From contig CADEDY010000013.1 in assembly GCA_902826215.1 (NCBI GenBank), positions 18,846 to 82,845 of the forward strand: DNA of 64,000 bases, given 5' to 3'. A model generated the notes under the pieces. The model saw only the letters and a list, made by a program, of their open reading frames with translations, ran no database searches and was not told where the DNA came from. Positions 45,679-54,937 of the stretch are shown piece by piece (within the stretch, counting starts at the first letter, position 1; every line of letters starts with the position of its first letter). The translations under genes and the position numbers were made by a program. The stretch comes from an uncultured Bacteroidota bacterium (GTDB lineage: Bacteria; Bacteroidota; Bacteroidia; Flavobacteriales_F; PHOS-HE28).

Positions 45679-47127
45679 CTACCTCCAACCACCACCCAAC
45701 GCCCGGTACATGTTCACCATGGCATTCATGCGCTCCCTCTGGGTTTCCACCAATTCGAAGCGTGAATCCAAGGCATCGCGCTGTGTCAACAATACTTCCA
45801 TGTAGTCGGCCCGAGCCGATCGGAAAAGGCTGTTGGAGATCGTGATCGACTCCGTGAGTGCATCCACTCGCTGAGCTTTGAGTTCATAGCTCGCCTTCAT
45901 ATTGCGGATCATCGCCAACTGATTCGCAACTTCAACGTAGGCGTTCAGCAAGGTGCGCTCGTAGTTGTAGACCGCCTGCAACTGTTTCGCACTGGCCGTG
46001 TAGTACATCGCCTTGATCGCGTTCCGGTTGATCAAAGGAGCCATCAGATCACCGGTGATGGAGTAGAGCAAGGATGCCGGCGTCTTCGTCAGGTACGAGG
46101 GATCAAAGGCTTGAACTCCAAGACCGGCACTGACTCCCAAGGAAGGATAGAATCGGGCCTTGGCCACCTTCACGTCCAGTTTCGCCGCCGTAAGCTCCAG
46201 TTCAGCCTGTTTCACATCGGTACGATTCTCGAGCAATTGCACGGGCAATCCCGTGTACAGCGTATCCGGCACCAATGTGTTGAAGCCTTGGGCGCGACGT
46301 TGGATCGGTTGTGGATAACGCCCTACCAGAAAATTCAGACGATTCTCCGTTTCGGTGATCCGTTGTTGGATCTCGAACTGCAGGCTCCGGGTATGGAACA
46401 CTTCGGCTTCGAACCGGCGCACCGCCAACTCCGTAACACGCGCAGCGGCTTTCTGCACACGCACCACTTCAAGCGCATTCCTCTGTATCTCGATGTTCTG
46501 TTGAACGATCAGGAGTTGATTGTCCAGAGCCAACAGCTCGTAGTACGAGTCGGCGATCTCCGCGATCAAATTGGTCACCAGGAAATTCTTCCCTTCCACG
46601 CTGGCGATGTACCGCATGAAAGCGCTCTTCTTCGCATTGCGCAATTTCTTCCAGATATCGATCTCCCAAGTGGCATGCACGCCGAGCAGATAGTCCGGAA
46701 GTGGATCAGGGAACTTCGTGTCATCGGCGATCTGCAGGTTCTCCTCCACAGCACCGTTGCGTGTAGATCGGCCGACCTTCTCTGTGGCAGCACCAGCCTG
46801 CAGACCGACAAAGGGCAAGTACTCCCCTTTTCTAGCGCGGACTTCAGCACGGGCCACTTCGATCTCCTGCATCACGATGTTCAGCTCCTGGTTGTTGGTC
46901 AACGCTGTATCGATGAGCGCATTGAGATCAGGATCGGTGAAGAAGGTCTTCCATTTGACCTTCGCCGTGTTCGTAGTGTCCGAAGTGGGTTGCTGATAGG
47001 CAGGCGGCACGGCTTTGCTCTCCTCACACATCTGCAGTTTCGGCGCGCAGGACGTGAAGGTCAGCGCACCTAGGAGAAACCCGATGGACAGGTGCGTGTT
47101 CATGCGGCTATTGGTTCGGTTCCTCAT
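45679..47127 (-). CDS. TolC-family outer-membrane efflux lipoprotein
   Basis: About 482 aa. The ATG at 47127 overlaps the stop of the RND pump by four bases. Lipoprotein signal with lipobox TSCAP (FLLGALTFTSC). Two repeated outer-membrane-factor regions are recognisable by helical heptads (NNQELNIVMQEIEVARAEVR, RVTELAVRRFEAEVFHTRSL and later DYMEVLLTQRDALDSRFELV). NodT-type factors of this kind form the exit duct of an RND efflux complex. It is the last gene of the operon. Confidence 0.92.
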   Translation of the reverse strand: MRNRTNSRMNTHLSIGFLLGALTFTSCAPKLQMCEESKAVPPAYQQPTSDTTNTAKVKWKTFFTDPDLNALIDTALTNNQELNIVMQEIEVARAEVRARKGEYLPFVGLQAGAATEKVGRSTRNGAVEENLQIADDTKFPDPLPDYLLGVHATWEIDIWKKLRNAKKSAFMRYIASVEGKNFLVTNLIAEIADSYYELLALDNQLLIVQQNIEIQRNALEVVRVQKAAARVTELAVRRFEAEVFHTRSLQFEIQQRITETENRLNFLVGRYPQPIQRRAQGFNTLVPDTLYTGLPVQLLENRTDVKQAELELTAAKLDVKVAKARFYPSLGVSAGLGVQAFDPSYLTKTPASLLYSITGDLMAPLINRNAIKAMYYTASAKQLQAVYNYERTLLNAYVEVANQLAMIRNMKASYELKAQRVDALTESITISNSLFRSARADYMEVLLTQRDALDSRFELVETQRERMNAMVNMYRALGGGWR

Positions 47128-50100
47128 TGGTCCTTCTTCCATTTCAGAAGTTCCTTGACGCGGTCGTTCAACTTCCGCATGGCCTCCCGTGTGTTCCCAC
47201 CTTCTTCATCTTTGCGCACGAATTCCTCGGAAATGGGTTCGTCCTGTTCATCCTGAATGAGCTTGCGGCCCACGATCATGGTGGCGAATACATAGTACAA
47301 ACCTGGTATCACCAATACGCCGATCAACGTTCCGATGAGCATACCCCCCATTGCGGAAGAACCGATGGTGCGGTTTCCTATGGCACCAGCTCCTGAAGCG
47401 ATCACCAACGGTATCAAACCAGCGATGAAAGCAAATGAGGTCATCAGGATCGGACGGAAACGGGCCTTCGCTCCTTCGATGGCCGCCTCCAGAACCGTGG
47501 CACCAGCGCGCTGTCGCTGGACCGCGAATTCAACGATCAACACGGCGTTCTTTCCGAGCAATCCTATGAGCATGATCAATCCGATCTGTGCGTAGACATC
47601 ATTCGCCAAGCCCATCATTTTCAGCATGAGGAAGGAACCGAAGACACCAACGGGCAGAGAAAGAATGACGACCAACGGAAGGACGAAACTTTCGTACTGC
47701 GCAGCGAGCACGAGGTAAACGAAGATGAGCACCACAGCGAAGATGTAAATGGCCTCGTTCCCTCGTTCGGCTTCATCGAAGGACAATCCTTCCCATGCGA
47801 TGTCGTACCCCCGAGGCAGCGTTTCCTTGGCCACCTCCTGAATTGCTTTGATGGCATCACCACTGGTGAAACCTTCTGCGGGCAGACCACGGATAGCCGC
47901 AGAGTTGTACATATTGTATCGGGTGATCTCGTTCGGCCCTAAGCGCTTGACGAACTTCATGAAAGAGGAGTACGGAACCATTTCTCCGGCCTCGTTCTTG
48001 ACGAACAAACCTTCCAGGTCCGAAGGGTATCGCCTGTACTCCGGTGCAGCTTGAGCATACACTTTGAAGAACCTGCCGAAACGGATGAACCCCTGTTCGT
48101 ATGTGCTACCGATGAGGATGTTCAGATTCTCCACGGCCTTGCCGATGGACACGCCCTTCTGCATGGCCACGTTGTTATCGATGATCATTTCGTACTGCGG
48201 ATAGTTCGCCGCATAGAACGTGAAAAGACCAGTGAGTTCCTTGCGTTCGCGCAAGGCATTCATGAAATCGTTGTTGATCTTCTCGAACACATGGTAATCG
48301 GTGTTCGTGGTCTTGTCGATCATGCGCAAGGAGAAACCACCAGAGGAACCGAAACCCGGAACAGCGGGTGGTTCGAAATACTCGATGACCGCGCCCATGT
48401 TCTTGGTCTTCTCTTCCAACTCCTCCATCACTTCGTTCACATCCTTGTGACGGTCATGCCAAGGCTTCAGATCGATGAGGCAGGTACCCGCATTGGAGCC
48501 ACGTCCCTCGGTCATGATCTCGTATCCGGCCAAGGAAGAAACGGACTCAACCTCCGGGATCTCCTTGCAGATACGTTGCAGTTCACGCGCCACCTCATTG
48601 GTGGTCTCCAACGTAGAGCCTGGTGGCGTCTGGATGATGGCATAGATGGTGCCTTGATCCTCGCTGGGAATGAAGCCCGCTGGCAAGACCTTATCAGTGA
48701 TATAGATCCCGGCACAGAAGGCGATCAACGCACCGAAAGTGACAGTCCTCCTCGCCACGGTCCTGTTCAGGATCCGTACATAGCGACCGGTCACGCGCTC
48801 GAAACCACGGTTGAAGGAGTCGATGAAGCGGTCCATGATCGACTTCTTCTTGACACCACTGCTATGTGGCTTCAGTATCATGGCGCACAATACAGGGGTG
48901 AGCGTGAGCGCCACGATGGCCGAAAGAATGATCGAACCCGCCATGGTGATGGAGAACTGGCGGTAGAAAACCCCGACAGGCCCGGTCATGAAGGAGATCG
49001 GGATGAACACGGATACCATCACCAAGGTGATCGCGATGATGGCACCGCCGATCTCACCCATCACCTCCTTCACCGCAGCGTAGGGCGTAAGGTGATGATT
49101 CTCCTGCATCTTGGCGTGCACCGCTTCCACCACCACGATCGCGTCGTCCACCACGATACCGATCGCGAGCACAAGCGCGAACAAGGTGATCAGGTTGATC
49201 GACAGATCGAACATCTGCATGATGAAGAAAGCTCCGATCAAGGAGACGGGTACCGCGATGATCGGGATCAGCGTGGAGCGCCAGTCGCCCAAGAAGAAGA
49301 ATACGACGAGAGCCACGAGGATGAAGGCGTCACGAAGGGTGTGCAACACCTGCTCAATGGAGGCATCCAAGAACGTTGATACATCGTAACTCACCTTGTA
49401 CTCGACCCCAGGTGGCATGAACTCCTGCAATTCCTCAAGCTTCATCTTCACTTGAGCGATCACCTCACTGGCGTTACTGCCAAGGGTTTGCTTCAATACG
49501 ATGGAGGCCGATGGCTTTCCGTCAAGGTTCGAGTAGATATCGAAGAATTCACTGCCCAATTCAACATCCGCGATATCACGCAGCCTGATCAACTCGCCTT
49601 CTTCATTCGCGCGGATGATGATGTTCTTGTACTGCTCCGGCTCATTGAACTGACCTTGATAGACCAGAACGTATTCCAAAGATTGCGCATTGATGCCAGA
49701 GCTCTGTCCTAATCGCCCAGGACGGGCAATGAGGCTTTGTTCCTCCATGGCCTTCATCACCTCCTCTGCAGAAACACTGTACGCCCGCATGCGATCGGGT
49801 TTCATCCAAATGCGCATGGCGTATTTGCGACTACCGAGGATCTGCGCCTGCGCTACGCCCGTTATCCGCTGGATCTCAGGGATCATCTGCGTATAGGCAT
49901 AATTGTACAGGAACAGTTCATCCGCATCCTCCGCGTTCCCGTAGAGGTTAACGTACATGAGCATGCTCGGCTGAACAGGCGTGATGATCACACCCTCTCG
50001 TTGCACGAGCAGCGGAAGGTTCGGCATCACCTGATCCACACGCGTCTTCACGCGAACGACCGCTTCATTCGGATCGGTACCAGGTTCGAAGATGATCCTG

Positions 50101-50369
50101 ATCGTGCCTTCGCCGGCGCTGGTGGCATCGGATGCGATATATCGCATGCCTTGTACACCATTGATCGCTGTTTCCAATTGGATGATGGTAGACCTCGTGA
50201 GTACGTCGGCGCTGGAGCCGGGGTAAGCGATGAAAATGTTCACCGTGGTCGGCGCGATCTCCGGGAACTGGGAGGTGGGCAACTGCTCGATGGAGAGCAG
50301 ACCGGTGAATACAATGAGGACCGATATGACAATGGCCAATACCGGGCGATGGATGAAATTCCTGAACAT
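47124..50369 (-). CDS. RND multidrug efflux pump, HAE1 (AcrB-like) family
   Basis: A 1081-aa proton-driven inner-membrane pump. It starts FRNFIHRPVLAIVISVLIVF and has the classic pseudo-repeat of membrane helix 1, a large periplasmic loop and a helix 2-6 block, twice. Typical motifs: LPTSQFPEIAPTTVNI, the proton-relay segment LVLAIGIVVDDAIVVVEAVH and the second-half GLLGKNAVLIVEFAV. The length is slightly above AcrB because of a charged C-terminal tail (QDEQDEPISEEFVRKDEEG). Adaptor upstream and TolC-like factor downstream complete the tripartite system. Confidence 0.96.
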   Translation of the reverse strand: MFRNFIHRPVLAIVISVLIVFTGLLSIEQLPTSQFPEIAPTTVNIFIAYPGSSADVLTRSTIIQLETAINGVQGMRYIASDATSAGEGTIRIIFEPGTDPNEAVVRVKTRVDQVMPNLPLLVQREGVIITPVQPSMLMYVNLYGNAEDADELFLYNYAYTQMIPEIQRITGVAQAQILGSRKYAMRIWMKPDRMRAYSVSAEEVMKAMEEQSLIARPGRLGQSSGINAQSLEYVLVYQGQFNEPEQYKNIIIRANEEGELIRLRDIADVELGSEFFDIYSNLDGKPSASIVLKQTLGSNASEVIAQVKMKLEELQEFMPPGVEYKVSYDVSTFLDASIEQVLHTLRDAFILVALVVFFFLGDWRSTLIPIIAVPVSLIGAFFIMQMFDLSINLITLFALVLAIGIVVDDAIVVVEAVHAKMQENHHLTPYAAVKEVMGEIGGAIIAITLVMVSVFIPISFMTGPVGVFYRQFSITMAGSIILSAIVALTLTPVLCAMILKPHSSGVKKKSIMDRFIDSFNRGFERVTGRYVRILNRTVARRTVTFGALIAFCAGIYITDKVLPAGFIPSEDQGTIYAIIQTPPGSTLETTNEVARELQRICKEIPEVESVSSLAGYEIMTEGRGSNAGTCLIDLKPWHDRHKDVNEVMEELEEKTKNMGAVIEYFEPPAVPGFGSSGGFSLRMIDKTTNTDYHVFEKINNDFMNALRERKELTGLFTFYAANYPQYEMIIDNNVAMQKGVSIGKAVENLNILIGSTYEQGFIRFGRFFKVYAQAAPEYRRYPSDLEGLFVKNEAGEMVPYSSFMKFVKRLGPNEITRYNMYNSAAIRGLPAEGFTSGDAIKAIQEVAKETLPRGYDIAWEGLSFDEAERGNEAIYIFAVVLIFVYLVLAAQYESFVLPLVVILSLPVGVFGSFLMLKMMGLANDVYAQIGLIMLIGLLGKNAVLIVEFAVQRQRAGATVLEAAIEGAKARFRPILMTSFAFIAGLIPLVIASGAGAIGNRTIGSSAMGGMLIGTLIGVLVIPGLYYVFATMIVGRKLIQDEQDEPISEEFVRKDEEGGNTREAMRKLNDRVKELLKWKKDQ

Positions 50370-50392
50370 GGCTCAGTTCTGTTCTCCTCCGA

Positions 50393-51475
50393 TCACTCGG
50401 CGTACAAGGACAAATGCGTGACGACCGAATCGGCAGGGACCATGTGGAATTCGATATGTTCCTTGTCCTTCACTTTGCGCAATCCTTCCAACAGGATCCG
50501 CTCATTGTCCTCAAGCCCCTCGCTGATCACGAACAAGTGCTGGAGTTCCTGTGCAATGGTGATGGGTCGACTCCTTACAACACTGTCATCGCCGATCACG
50601 AACACGTATCGATGATCGAGCACTTCGAAGGTGGCCTTCTGCGGAATGACCAGAACATCCTTCAGAGGTGTGTCCATGAGTATGTTGCCCGTTTCTCCGT
50701 GGCGAAGGAGCGCGTGCGGGTTCGAGAATGTGGCTCGGAAGGCGATGTTACCGGTGGTGTTGTTGAAATCGGATTCAATGGCCGTGATCTCACCCGGAGT
50801 CTCGAACTCTTCACCATTGGCCATCTTCAGCCGCACTTTCTTTCCTTGCTCTGCCTCGGAATTCCGCTGGTAGGCCAGGTATTCTGATTCAGGCACATTG
50901 AAGTACACCCACATACTGCTGTTGTCCGAGAGTTCCGTTAGTAGTTCACCTTCATCCAGAAGGCTACCCTTTCGAACATGGAAGCGACCCACGATGCCAT
51001 CGAATGGTGCCCGCACCTCAGTGAACCCCAGATGTGCCTGAGCCATGGCCAGCTCTGCTTTGGCCTTGCTCAATCGAGCTCCAGCCAACGCCAACTCGTT
51101 CGGCGAAACCACATTACTGTCCGCCAAGGCCTTGGTGTTCTTGTACTCGATCGCAGCGAATTCCACCTCGGCTTCGGCCCGGTGTACCTCCGCTTGATAC
51201 AATATCGGGCGTATCTGGAACATCATCTGCCCCTCCTGCACACGCTGTCCCTCATCCACGTAGATACCATCCAGATAACCTCTTTCCAGAGCTCGCATTT
51301 CAATGTGCTGCACTGAATGGATCTGGCAAACGTAGTCCCGCGAGACCAACGTATCCGTACGCAATGGGCTGGTCGCCAAGAAGCGCTCCCCATGTTCTTC
51401 CTTCTCATGCTCGGAGCCACAACCCGCTTGGGCCAGCAGGACACTCAGTCCCAACACTATCTGGATCGCTTTCAT
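50393..51475 (-). CDS. RND efflux periplasmic adaptor (membrane-fusion) lipoprotein
   Basis: A 360-aa protein. The ATG at 51475 gives a lipoprotein signal (MKAIQIVLGLSVLLAQAGC, lipobox AQAGC); a start further upstream adds non-family sequence. Lipoyl-like and hairpin regions: GYLDGIYVDEGQRVQEGQM, a coiled-coil hairpin (about residues 95-150) and LGFTEVRAPFDGIVGRFHV. A beta-barrel domain follows. It bridges the inner-membrane pump and the outer-membrane duct. The gap to the pump gene is 23 bases. Confidence 0.93.
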   Translation of the reverse strand: MKAIQIVLGLSVLLAQAGCGSEHEKEEHGERFLATSPLRTDTLVSRDYVCQIHSVQHIEMRALERGYLDGIYVDEGQRVQEGQMMFQIRPILYQAEVHRAEAEVEFAAIEYKNTKALADSNVVSPNELALAGARLSKAKAELAMAQAHLGFTEVRAPFDGIVGRFHVRKGSLLDEGELLTELSDNSSMWVYFNVPESEYLAYQRNSEAEQGKKVRLKMANGEEFETPGEITAIESDFNNTTGNIAFRATFSNPHALLRHGETGNILMDTPLKDVLVIPQKATFEVLDHRYVFVIGDDSVVRSRPITIAQELQHLFVISEGLEDNERILLEGLRKVKDKEHIEFHMVPADSVVTHLSLYAE

Positions 51476-51623
51476 GACCGATCGTTTATCCTTAATGGAT
51501 CGAAATTGCCGTTGACTTTCACGCATGTACCTCACTGGACGCTGCCTTGCTCGACGGCATGGCAATGGAATGAAGAGAAAAAGGAACAGGGCAACCCAAG
51601 GTCGCCCGAGAAGGGGATCGGGA

Positions 51624-52040
51624 TCAGACCCGGAATACCCCGAGCACGACGCGCAAAGGCGGTGCTGTGTGGAAGTGCCGACCTCGCCCAACTAACGCAG
51701 AAAGGTCGTTGACGGAATACACCAAAGGCCGCAAGGCCGAGTGACCGACATGCGTCGAATTGGAACGGTCCCTTTCGGTATCCTCTTCCGGATCGATGTG
51801 CTCCCGCAGTTCTTCCTCGCTCTCGAAGAACAGGTCCGGAGCGATCCACATTTCCTCACCGGGAACGTGTACGAATGAAGGAACGACCAGATCGTAGCTG
51901 CGCTGGGCTTCGGAGCCGACAAGATCCACCTGCAACGAAAGGTCGATTGCGGAGAGGATGGCCGATGCTTCAGGACCAGGAACTGCCGAATGCCCGGAGC
52001 CTCCTAAAAGGAGCAACCACAAGGGCAACATGCATTTCAT
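51624..52040 (-). CDS. Small secreted hypothetical protein upstream of the RND genes
   Basis: A 138-aa protein (ATG at 52040, MKCMLPLWLLLLGGSGHSA signal peptide). The mature part is acidic (FFESEEELREHIDPEEDTER) and ends with LVGRGRHFHTAPPLRVVLG. It is on the same strand as the adaptor gene, with a 148-base gap and its own TAGTTTTG box, so it may be the first gene of the efflux operon. The function is not recognised. The His-containing end (RHFHTAPP) could bind a metal, but this is speculation. Confidence 0.6.
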   Translation of the reverse strand: MKCMLPLWLLLLGGSGHSAVPGPEASAILSAIDLSLQVDLVGSEAQRSYDLVVPSFVHVPGEEMWIAPDLFFESEEELREHIDPEEDTERDRSNSTHVGHSALRPLVYSVNDLSALVGRGRHFHTAPPLRVVLGVFRV

Positions 52041-52062
52041 GAACGCAGGGATCATCGGTCGG

Positions 52063-52070
52063 CAAAACTA
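52063..52070 (-). promoter_or_regulatory. -7 box before the small secreted protein/RND operon
   Basis: Read leftward the sequence is TAGTTTTG, an exact TAnnTTTG match, 23-30 bases before the ATG at 52040. Confidence 0.55.
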
Positions 52071-52154
52071 CGCGGGATGTGGTCCGCAGGTGAGCGCTGT
52101 TGTGTCAATTTATTGTTAATCAGCTCTGCTGCCCTTGGAACGTGGATCATCGCA

Positions 52155-53102
52155 TCATGGTTCCACCTTCCAGTCCGTCATCACCAGTTCGAATCGGATC
52201 AGCTCGGGTTTACTGAAAGGAATATCCCACTCACCATTGTAATCCACATGCAACGGCACAAGAGTTCCATTCACCACCGTGTTCTGTACTTTGATGGAGA
52301 TGTCGAAATACAAAAGAATGGAGCCGTGCTGGATGTGGTACTCACGCGCGAGCACTTGACCGCTCTCTTGGTCGAACCACGTGCTCATTTCCTGGATCAC
52401 TGTTCTATTGGCATGCCCCGGCTTGGTATCGGAACTGAACACCCAACACGGTCGTCCATCCCGCGTATCGGACCAGATCCGGTGATCGTAGTGCGGAGCC
52501 ATGTCATCGCTGTACAAAGCGAGCTTATCGCCGATGAAGGGGACACTTGCGATCTCCTGTCCGGGATTGAACATGAACTTCTTCAACTCGCTCTTGTACT
52601 TATCGAAACGCGAGCTCCGGTCGATCTCCTGCTCGCGCGCCTTGATGGTGTTGCTGGCGAAGTAGCGTCCCTTCGGAAAGAAGACGTCGTCGTACATCTC
52701 CACAGTGAGATAGCGGAATTCACCGTTGTTCTTGCGCAGTTTGCCCTGCTCTACAACACTATCCAGCACCAATTCAGCGAATGAACCATCCCGCACCAAT
52801 TGCCCACTGCGATACATGAAAGCGGTTGCCTTCTCGTGCTTGTTGCGCACATGGAGGCTACTCTGAAGGGCATGCGGGTAATACCGGGTGTTCAGGAACG
52901 ACTGTTGAAAGGTGGTGTCGTCCATGACATGCCTCACGAAGCGCTCCACACTGAATCCACTGGCTTGAGCAGAGACCACGAACTCATCCAAGGTGATGTG
53001 CTTCAGCAGGGTGTCCGGCTGCGCCAGCAAAGGAACGACCAAGGACATAGCGCCCCCTATCAATGCCGCTCTTATTCGGTTGGTCCAAGGAGCGATCCTC
53101 AT
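52155..53102 (-). CDS. Uncharacterised secreted protein, partner of the regulatory-domain protein
   Basis: A 315-aa protein with an N-terminal signal (AALIGGAMSLVVPLLAQ). The mature part is rich in beta-strands and aromatic residues (LVRDGSFAELVLDSVVEQG, RYLTVEMYDDVFFPKGRYF). No catalytic motif is apparent. It starts 25 bases after the stop of the CarboxypepD-like-domain gene on the same strand, which implies a two-gene unit. The same pairing of a short CarboxypepD-like-domain protein with an uncharacterised protein of about 300 aa is familiar in Bacteroidota. A beta-rich envelope protein is likely; the precise role is unknown. Confidence 0.65.
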   Translation of the reverse strand: MRIAPWTNRIRAALIGGAMSLVVPLLAQPDTLLKHITLDEFVVSAQASGFSVERFVRHVMDDTTFQQSFLNTRYYPHALQSSLHVRNKHEKATAFMYRSGQLVRDGSFAELVLDSVVEQGKLRKNNGEFRYLTVEMYDDVFFPKGRYFASNTIKAREQEIDRSSRFDKYKSELKKFMFNPGQEIASVPFIGDKLALYSDDMAPHYDHRIWSDTRDGRPCWVFSSDTKPGHANRTVIQEMSTWFDQESGQVLAREYHIQHGSILLYFDISIKVQNTVVNGTLVPLHVDYNGEWDIPFSKPELIRFELVMTDWKVEP

Positions 53103-53126
53103 TCAGCTCGATCGTCCGACGGACCG

Positions 53127-53846
53127 TTAGTGCTGACGTGTGGGCCCCAAGCTCGAATACAGTTCGTACTTCCGCTTCATATAGACCAGGAAATCATACT
53201 GGCTCAAGCCCTTGATCACATCATCGGGAACACTACAGAACTCGATGAAGTCGTCGAAGGCATCAGGGCTCAGATTGATGATGTCGTATTGCACGTACTT
53301 GTGGAGCAGTTCCTGCAACAACGCTCGCTTTCGGTCTTCGTTCTCCAATTCGGCCACCAGGCGCTTGCTGCGTTCGCGACGGCTGAACTCCTGATAGAGG
53401 TAGGTAATGGGACTTTGCAAGGCATCCACGTTGGTGATCCGGTGATCCGATTCCTTGTAGCCCAGTTTCGCTATCTCTGCTTGGATCTCCTTCAAGGTGC
53501 GTTCGGGTAGCACTTCCACCTCGGCAAGCTGGATCCGCAATGGCACCAACCGCAGCGTGACGTCATAGATGGATCGCACAACACTATCCGCCATGCACAA
53601 CAACTTGGTCTGGTGCCCGATGGAACCCACCATGAGCGTATCGGTCCGAAGGGCTTGTACCGTGAACGTGCCATCCGAATTACCGAATGTCCCGGATCGC
53701 GTGCGCTTGTTCACGATCATCAGGTCATAGTACGTCCGTTGGTCGGTGGTCATGAGGACCTTACCATGAATGGTCACCAGTTCCTGACCATATAGCCATG
53801 GACCAGAACCTAGAACGAGGAGCAGGATGATGAAAAGGCGCAGCAC
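53127..53846 (-). CDS. Secreted carboxypeptidase-regulatory-like domain protein
   Basis: A 239-aa protein (MLRLFIILLLVLGSGPWLYG signal). Residues about 22-115 form the CarboxypepD_reg-like beta-sandwich: VTIHGKVLMTTDQRTYYDL, GTFGNSDGTFTVQALRTDT and RIQLAEVEVLPERTLKEIQ. A helical, charged C-terminus follows (RRERSKRLVAELENEDRKRA). Unlike TonB receptors there is no plug or barrel. It is the first gene of a pair with the uncharacterised protein downstream, and a TAACTTTG box is only five bases before its ATG. Envelope location; function unknown. Confidence 0.8.
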   Translation of the reverse strand: MLRLFIILLLVLGSGPWLYGQELVTIHGKVLMTTDQRTYYDLMIVNKRTRSGTFGNSDGTFTVQALRTDTLMVGSIGHQTKLLCMADSVVRSIYDVTLRLVPLRIQLAEVEVLPERTLKEIQAEIAKLGYKESDHRITNVDALQSPITYLYQEFSRRERSKRLVAELENEDRKRALLQELLHKYVQYDIINLSPDAFDDFIEFCSVPDDVIKGLSQYDFLVYMKRKYELYSSLGPTRQH

Positions 53847-53850
53847 GGTG

Positions 53851-53858
53851 CAAAGTTA
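53851..53858 (-). promoter_or_regulatory. -7 box immediately before a start codon
   Basis: Read leftward the sequence is TAACTTTG, an exact TAnnTTTG match that ends five bases before the ATG at 53846. If used, the mRNA would be leaderless or nearly so. Confidence 0.55.
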
Positions 53859-53886
53859 TCCGGTGTGGGTAGCAAACCACATACCG

Positions 53887-54840
53887 CTATGGCGCTGGCT
53901 CAAGTCCATATGATCCCGGGTGGTCCCTCATATCGTCAAGGACAGTGGTCGCGATGAAGCGCTGACCCTTTTCATCTGGGTGGATGTTGTCACGCAAAGC
54001 CTTCGACGAAGCGTTGTGATCAAGGTCCTTCAAGAGATGGATGCCTTCCTGTTCCGCGAAAGCCATGATCTCCTGCCCCTGCTTGTTGTACTGCCCGGCC
54101 TTGATCTCCGATCGCTCGGCATGCAGGTAGATGACCAACGGCACCCCAAGTGCCTGCGCATGCTCTTTCAACCTTGGAAAACCTTCGTTGAAACCATCAC
54201 CACCCTTGTCGATCCCCAGTTCCTCGGTGGTGTCCTGCTTGGGTTTGATGATGCGAGGTAGAAGGTATCGATCCACCAATTCCACCAAGGCCAAGGGGTA
54301 CTGATGATCCGGAAAATGCTTGCGCACGCCGACCACCTTCTTGAAGCTCATGTTGTCATGCGCATCGTGCGAACTGGCAAAAAGCACAATGGCCCTTGGC
54401 TTGGGCAATGCGGTGTTCTTCAAAAAGGCAGCACAATTATCCGGCCCCCAGGATCCCGCGGAGATATTGAGGAACTGCACTTTTCGACCAAACGTCCGGC
54501 TCAATGTTCTGGAGAGGATAGTGGTGGCCAGTGAATCCTGATCGGTCAGCACGCCACCATTGATCACCGAATCACCACATCCCAATAGCAATACCGCAGT
54601 GGTATCCGGTTCTTCGGAACGCATGGAGTATGAATTGTAGACGATGTGTTGCCTGAAGCGACATCGGTCCTGATCAGGTTGTGCGATGTATTCGTAATGC
54701 GGGTCGGCGCGCATCAGCACCGTGTCACAGAATCCCAGATAGGTGCGCAGGAAGACCTCGGCAACTACCAACGTGATCACCAGAAACACAAGTAAACGCC
54801 GCCAGCGGGTTCTCCGCTTCGGTGGTTCGCTCTTGCTCAT
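53887..54840 (-). CDS. SGNH/GDSL-type hydrolase with membrane anchor
   Basis: A 317-aa protein with a basic N-terminus and one membrane helix (residues about 14-32, RLLVFLVITLVVAEVFL). Catalytic landmarks of the SGNH family: block I GCGDSVING (Ser), a Gly in NISAGSWGPDN, and a C-terminal Asp/His pair in RDNIHPDEKGQRF. These esterases act on acyl groups of lipids or polysaccharides. The membrane anchor and outside-facing domain fit cell-surface glycan deacylation (inference). It lies upstream of a GC-rich hairpin shared with the RNase P RNA region. Confidence 0.82.
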   Translation of the reverse strand: MSKSEPPKRRTRWRRLLVFLVITLVVAEVFLRTYLGFCDTVLMRADPHYEYIAQPDQDRCRFRQHIVYNSYSMRSEEPDTTAVLLLGCGDSVINGGVLTDQDSLATTILSRTLSRTFGRKVQFLNISAGSWGPDNCAAFLKNTALPKPRAIVLFASSHDAHDNMSFKKVVGVRKHFPDHQYPLALVELVDRYLLPRIIKPKQDTTEELGIDKGGDGFNEGFPRLKEHAQALGVPLVIYLHAERSEIKAGQYNKQGQEIMAFAEQEGIHLLKDLDHNASSKALRDNIHPDEKGQRFIATTVLDDMRDHPGSYGLEPAP

Positions 54841-54888
54841 CGGCGCTGAAATTAGAGTGCTTCAAGCCAACAGCCTTGTACAAATGGC

Positions 54889-54929
54889 GAAGGGCCCCTT
54901 CAACACCGTGCGGTGCGAAGGGGCCCTTC
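54889..54929 (-). terminator. Terminator of the RNase P RNA gene
   Basis: GAAGGGCCCCTTC, a 15-base insert that can form a small hairpin (CACCG...CGGTG), then GAAGGGGCCCTTC. It lies directly after the 3' end of rnpB as read leftward. The arms are themselves palindromic, so more than one fold is possible. Confidence 0.75.
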
Positions 54930-54937
54930 ATTCAAAG

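Noticed and set aside
48051..49379. A 442-codon plus-strand frame opposite the RND pump
   Set aside because: Very His/Arg/Asp-rich translation without motifs; the minus-strand pump is beyond doubt.
54889..54929. A regulatory attenuator of the SGNH hydrolase gene
   Set aside because: The hairpin is better explained as the terminator of the RNase P RNA, which ends just before it on the same strand.
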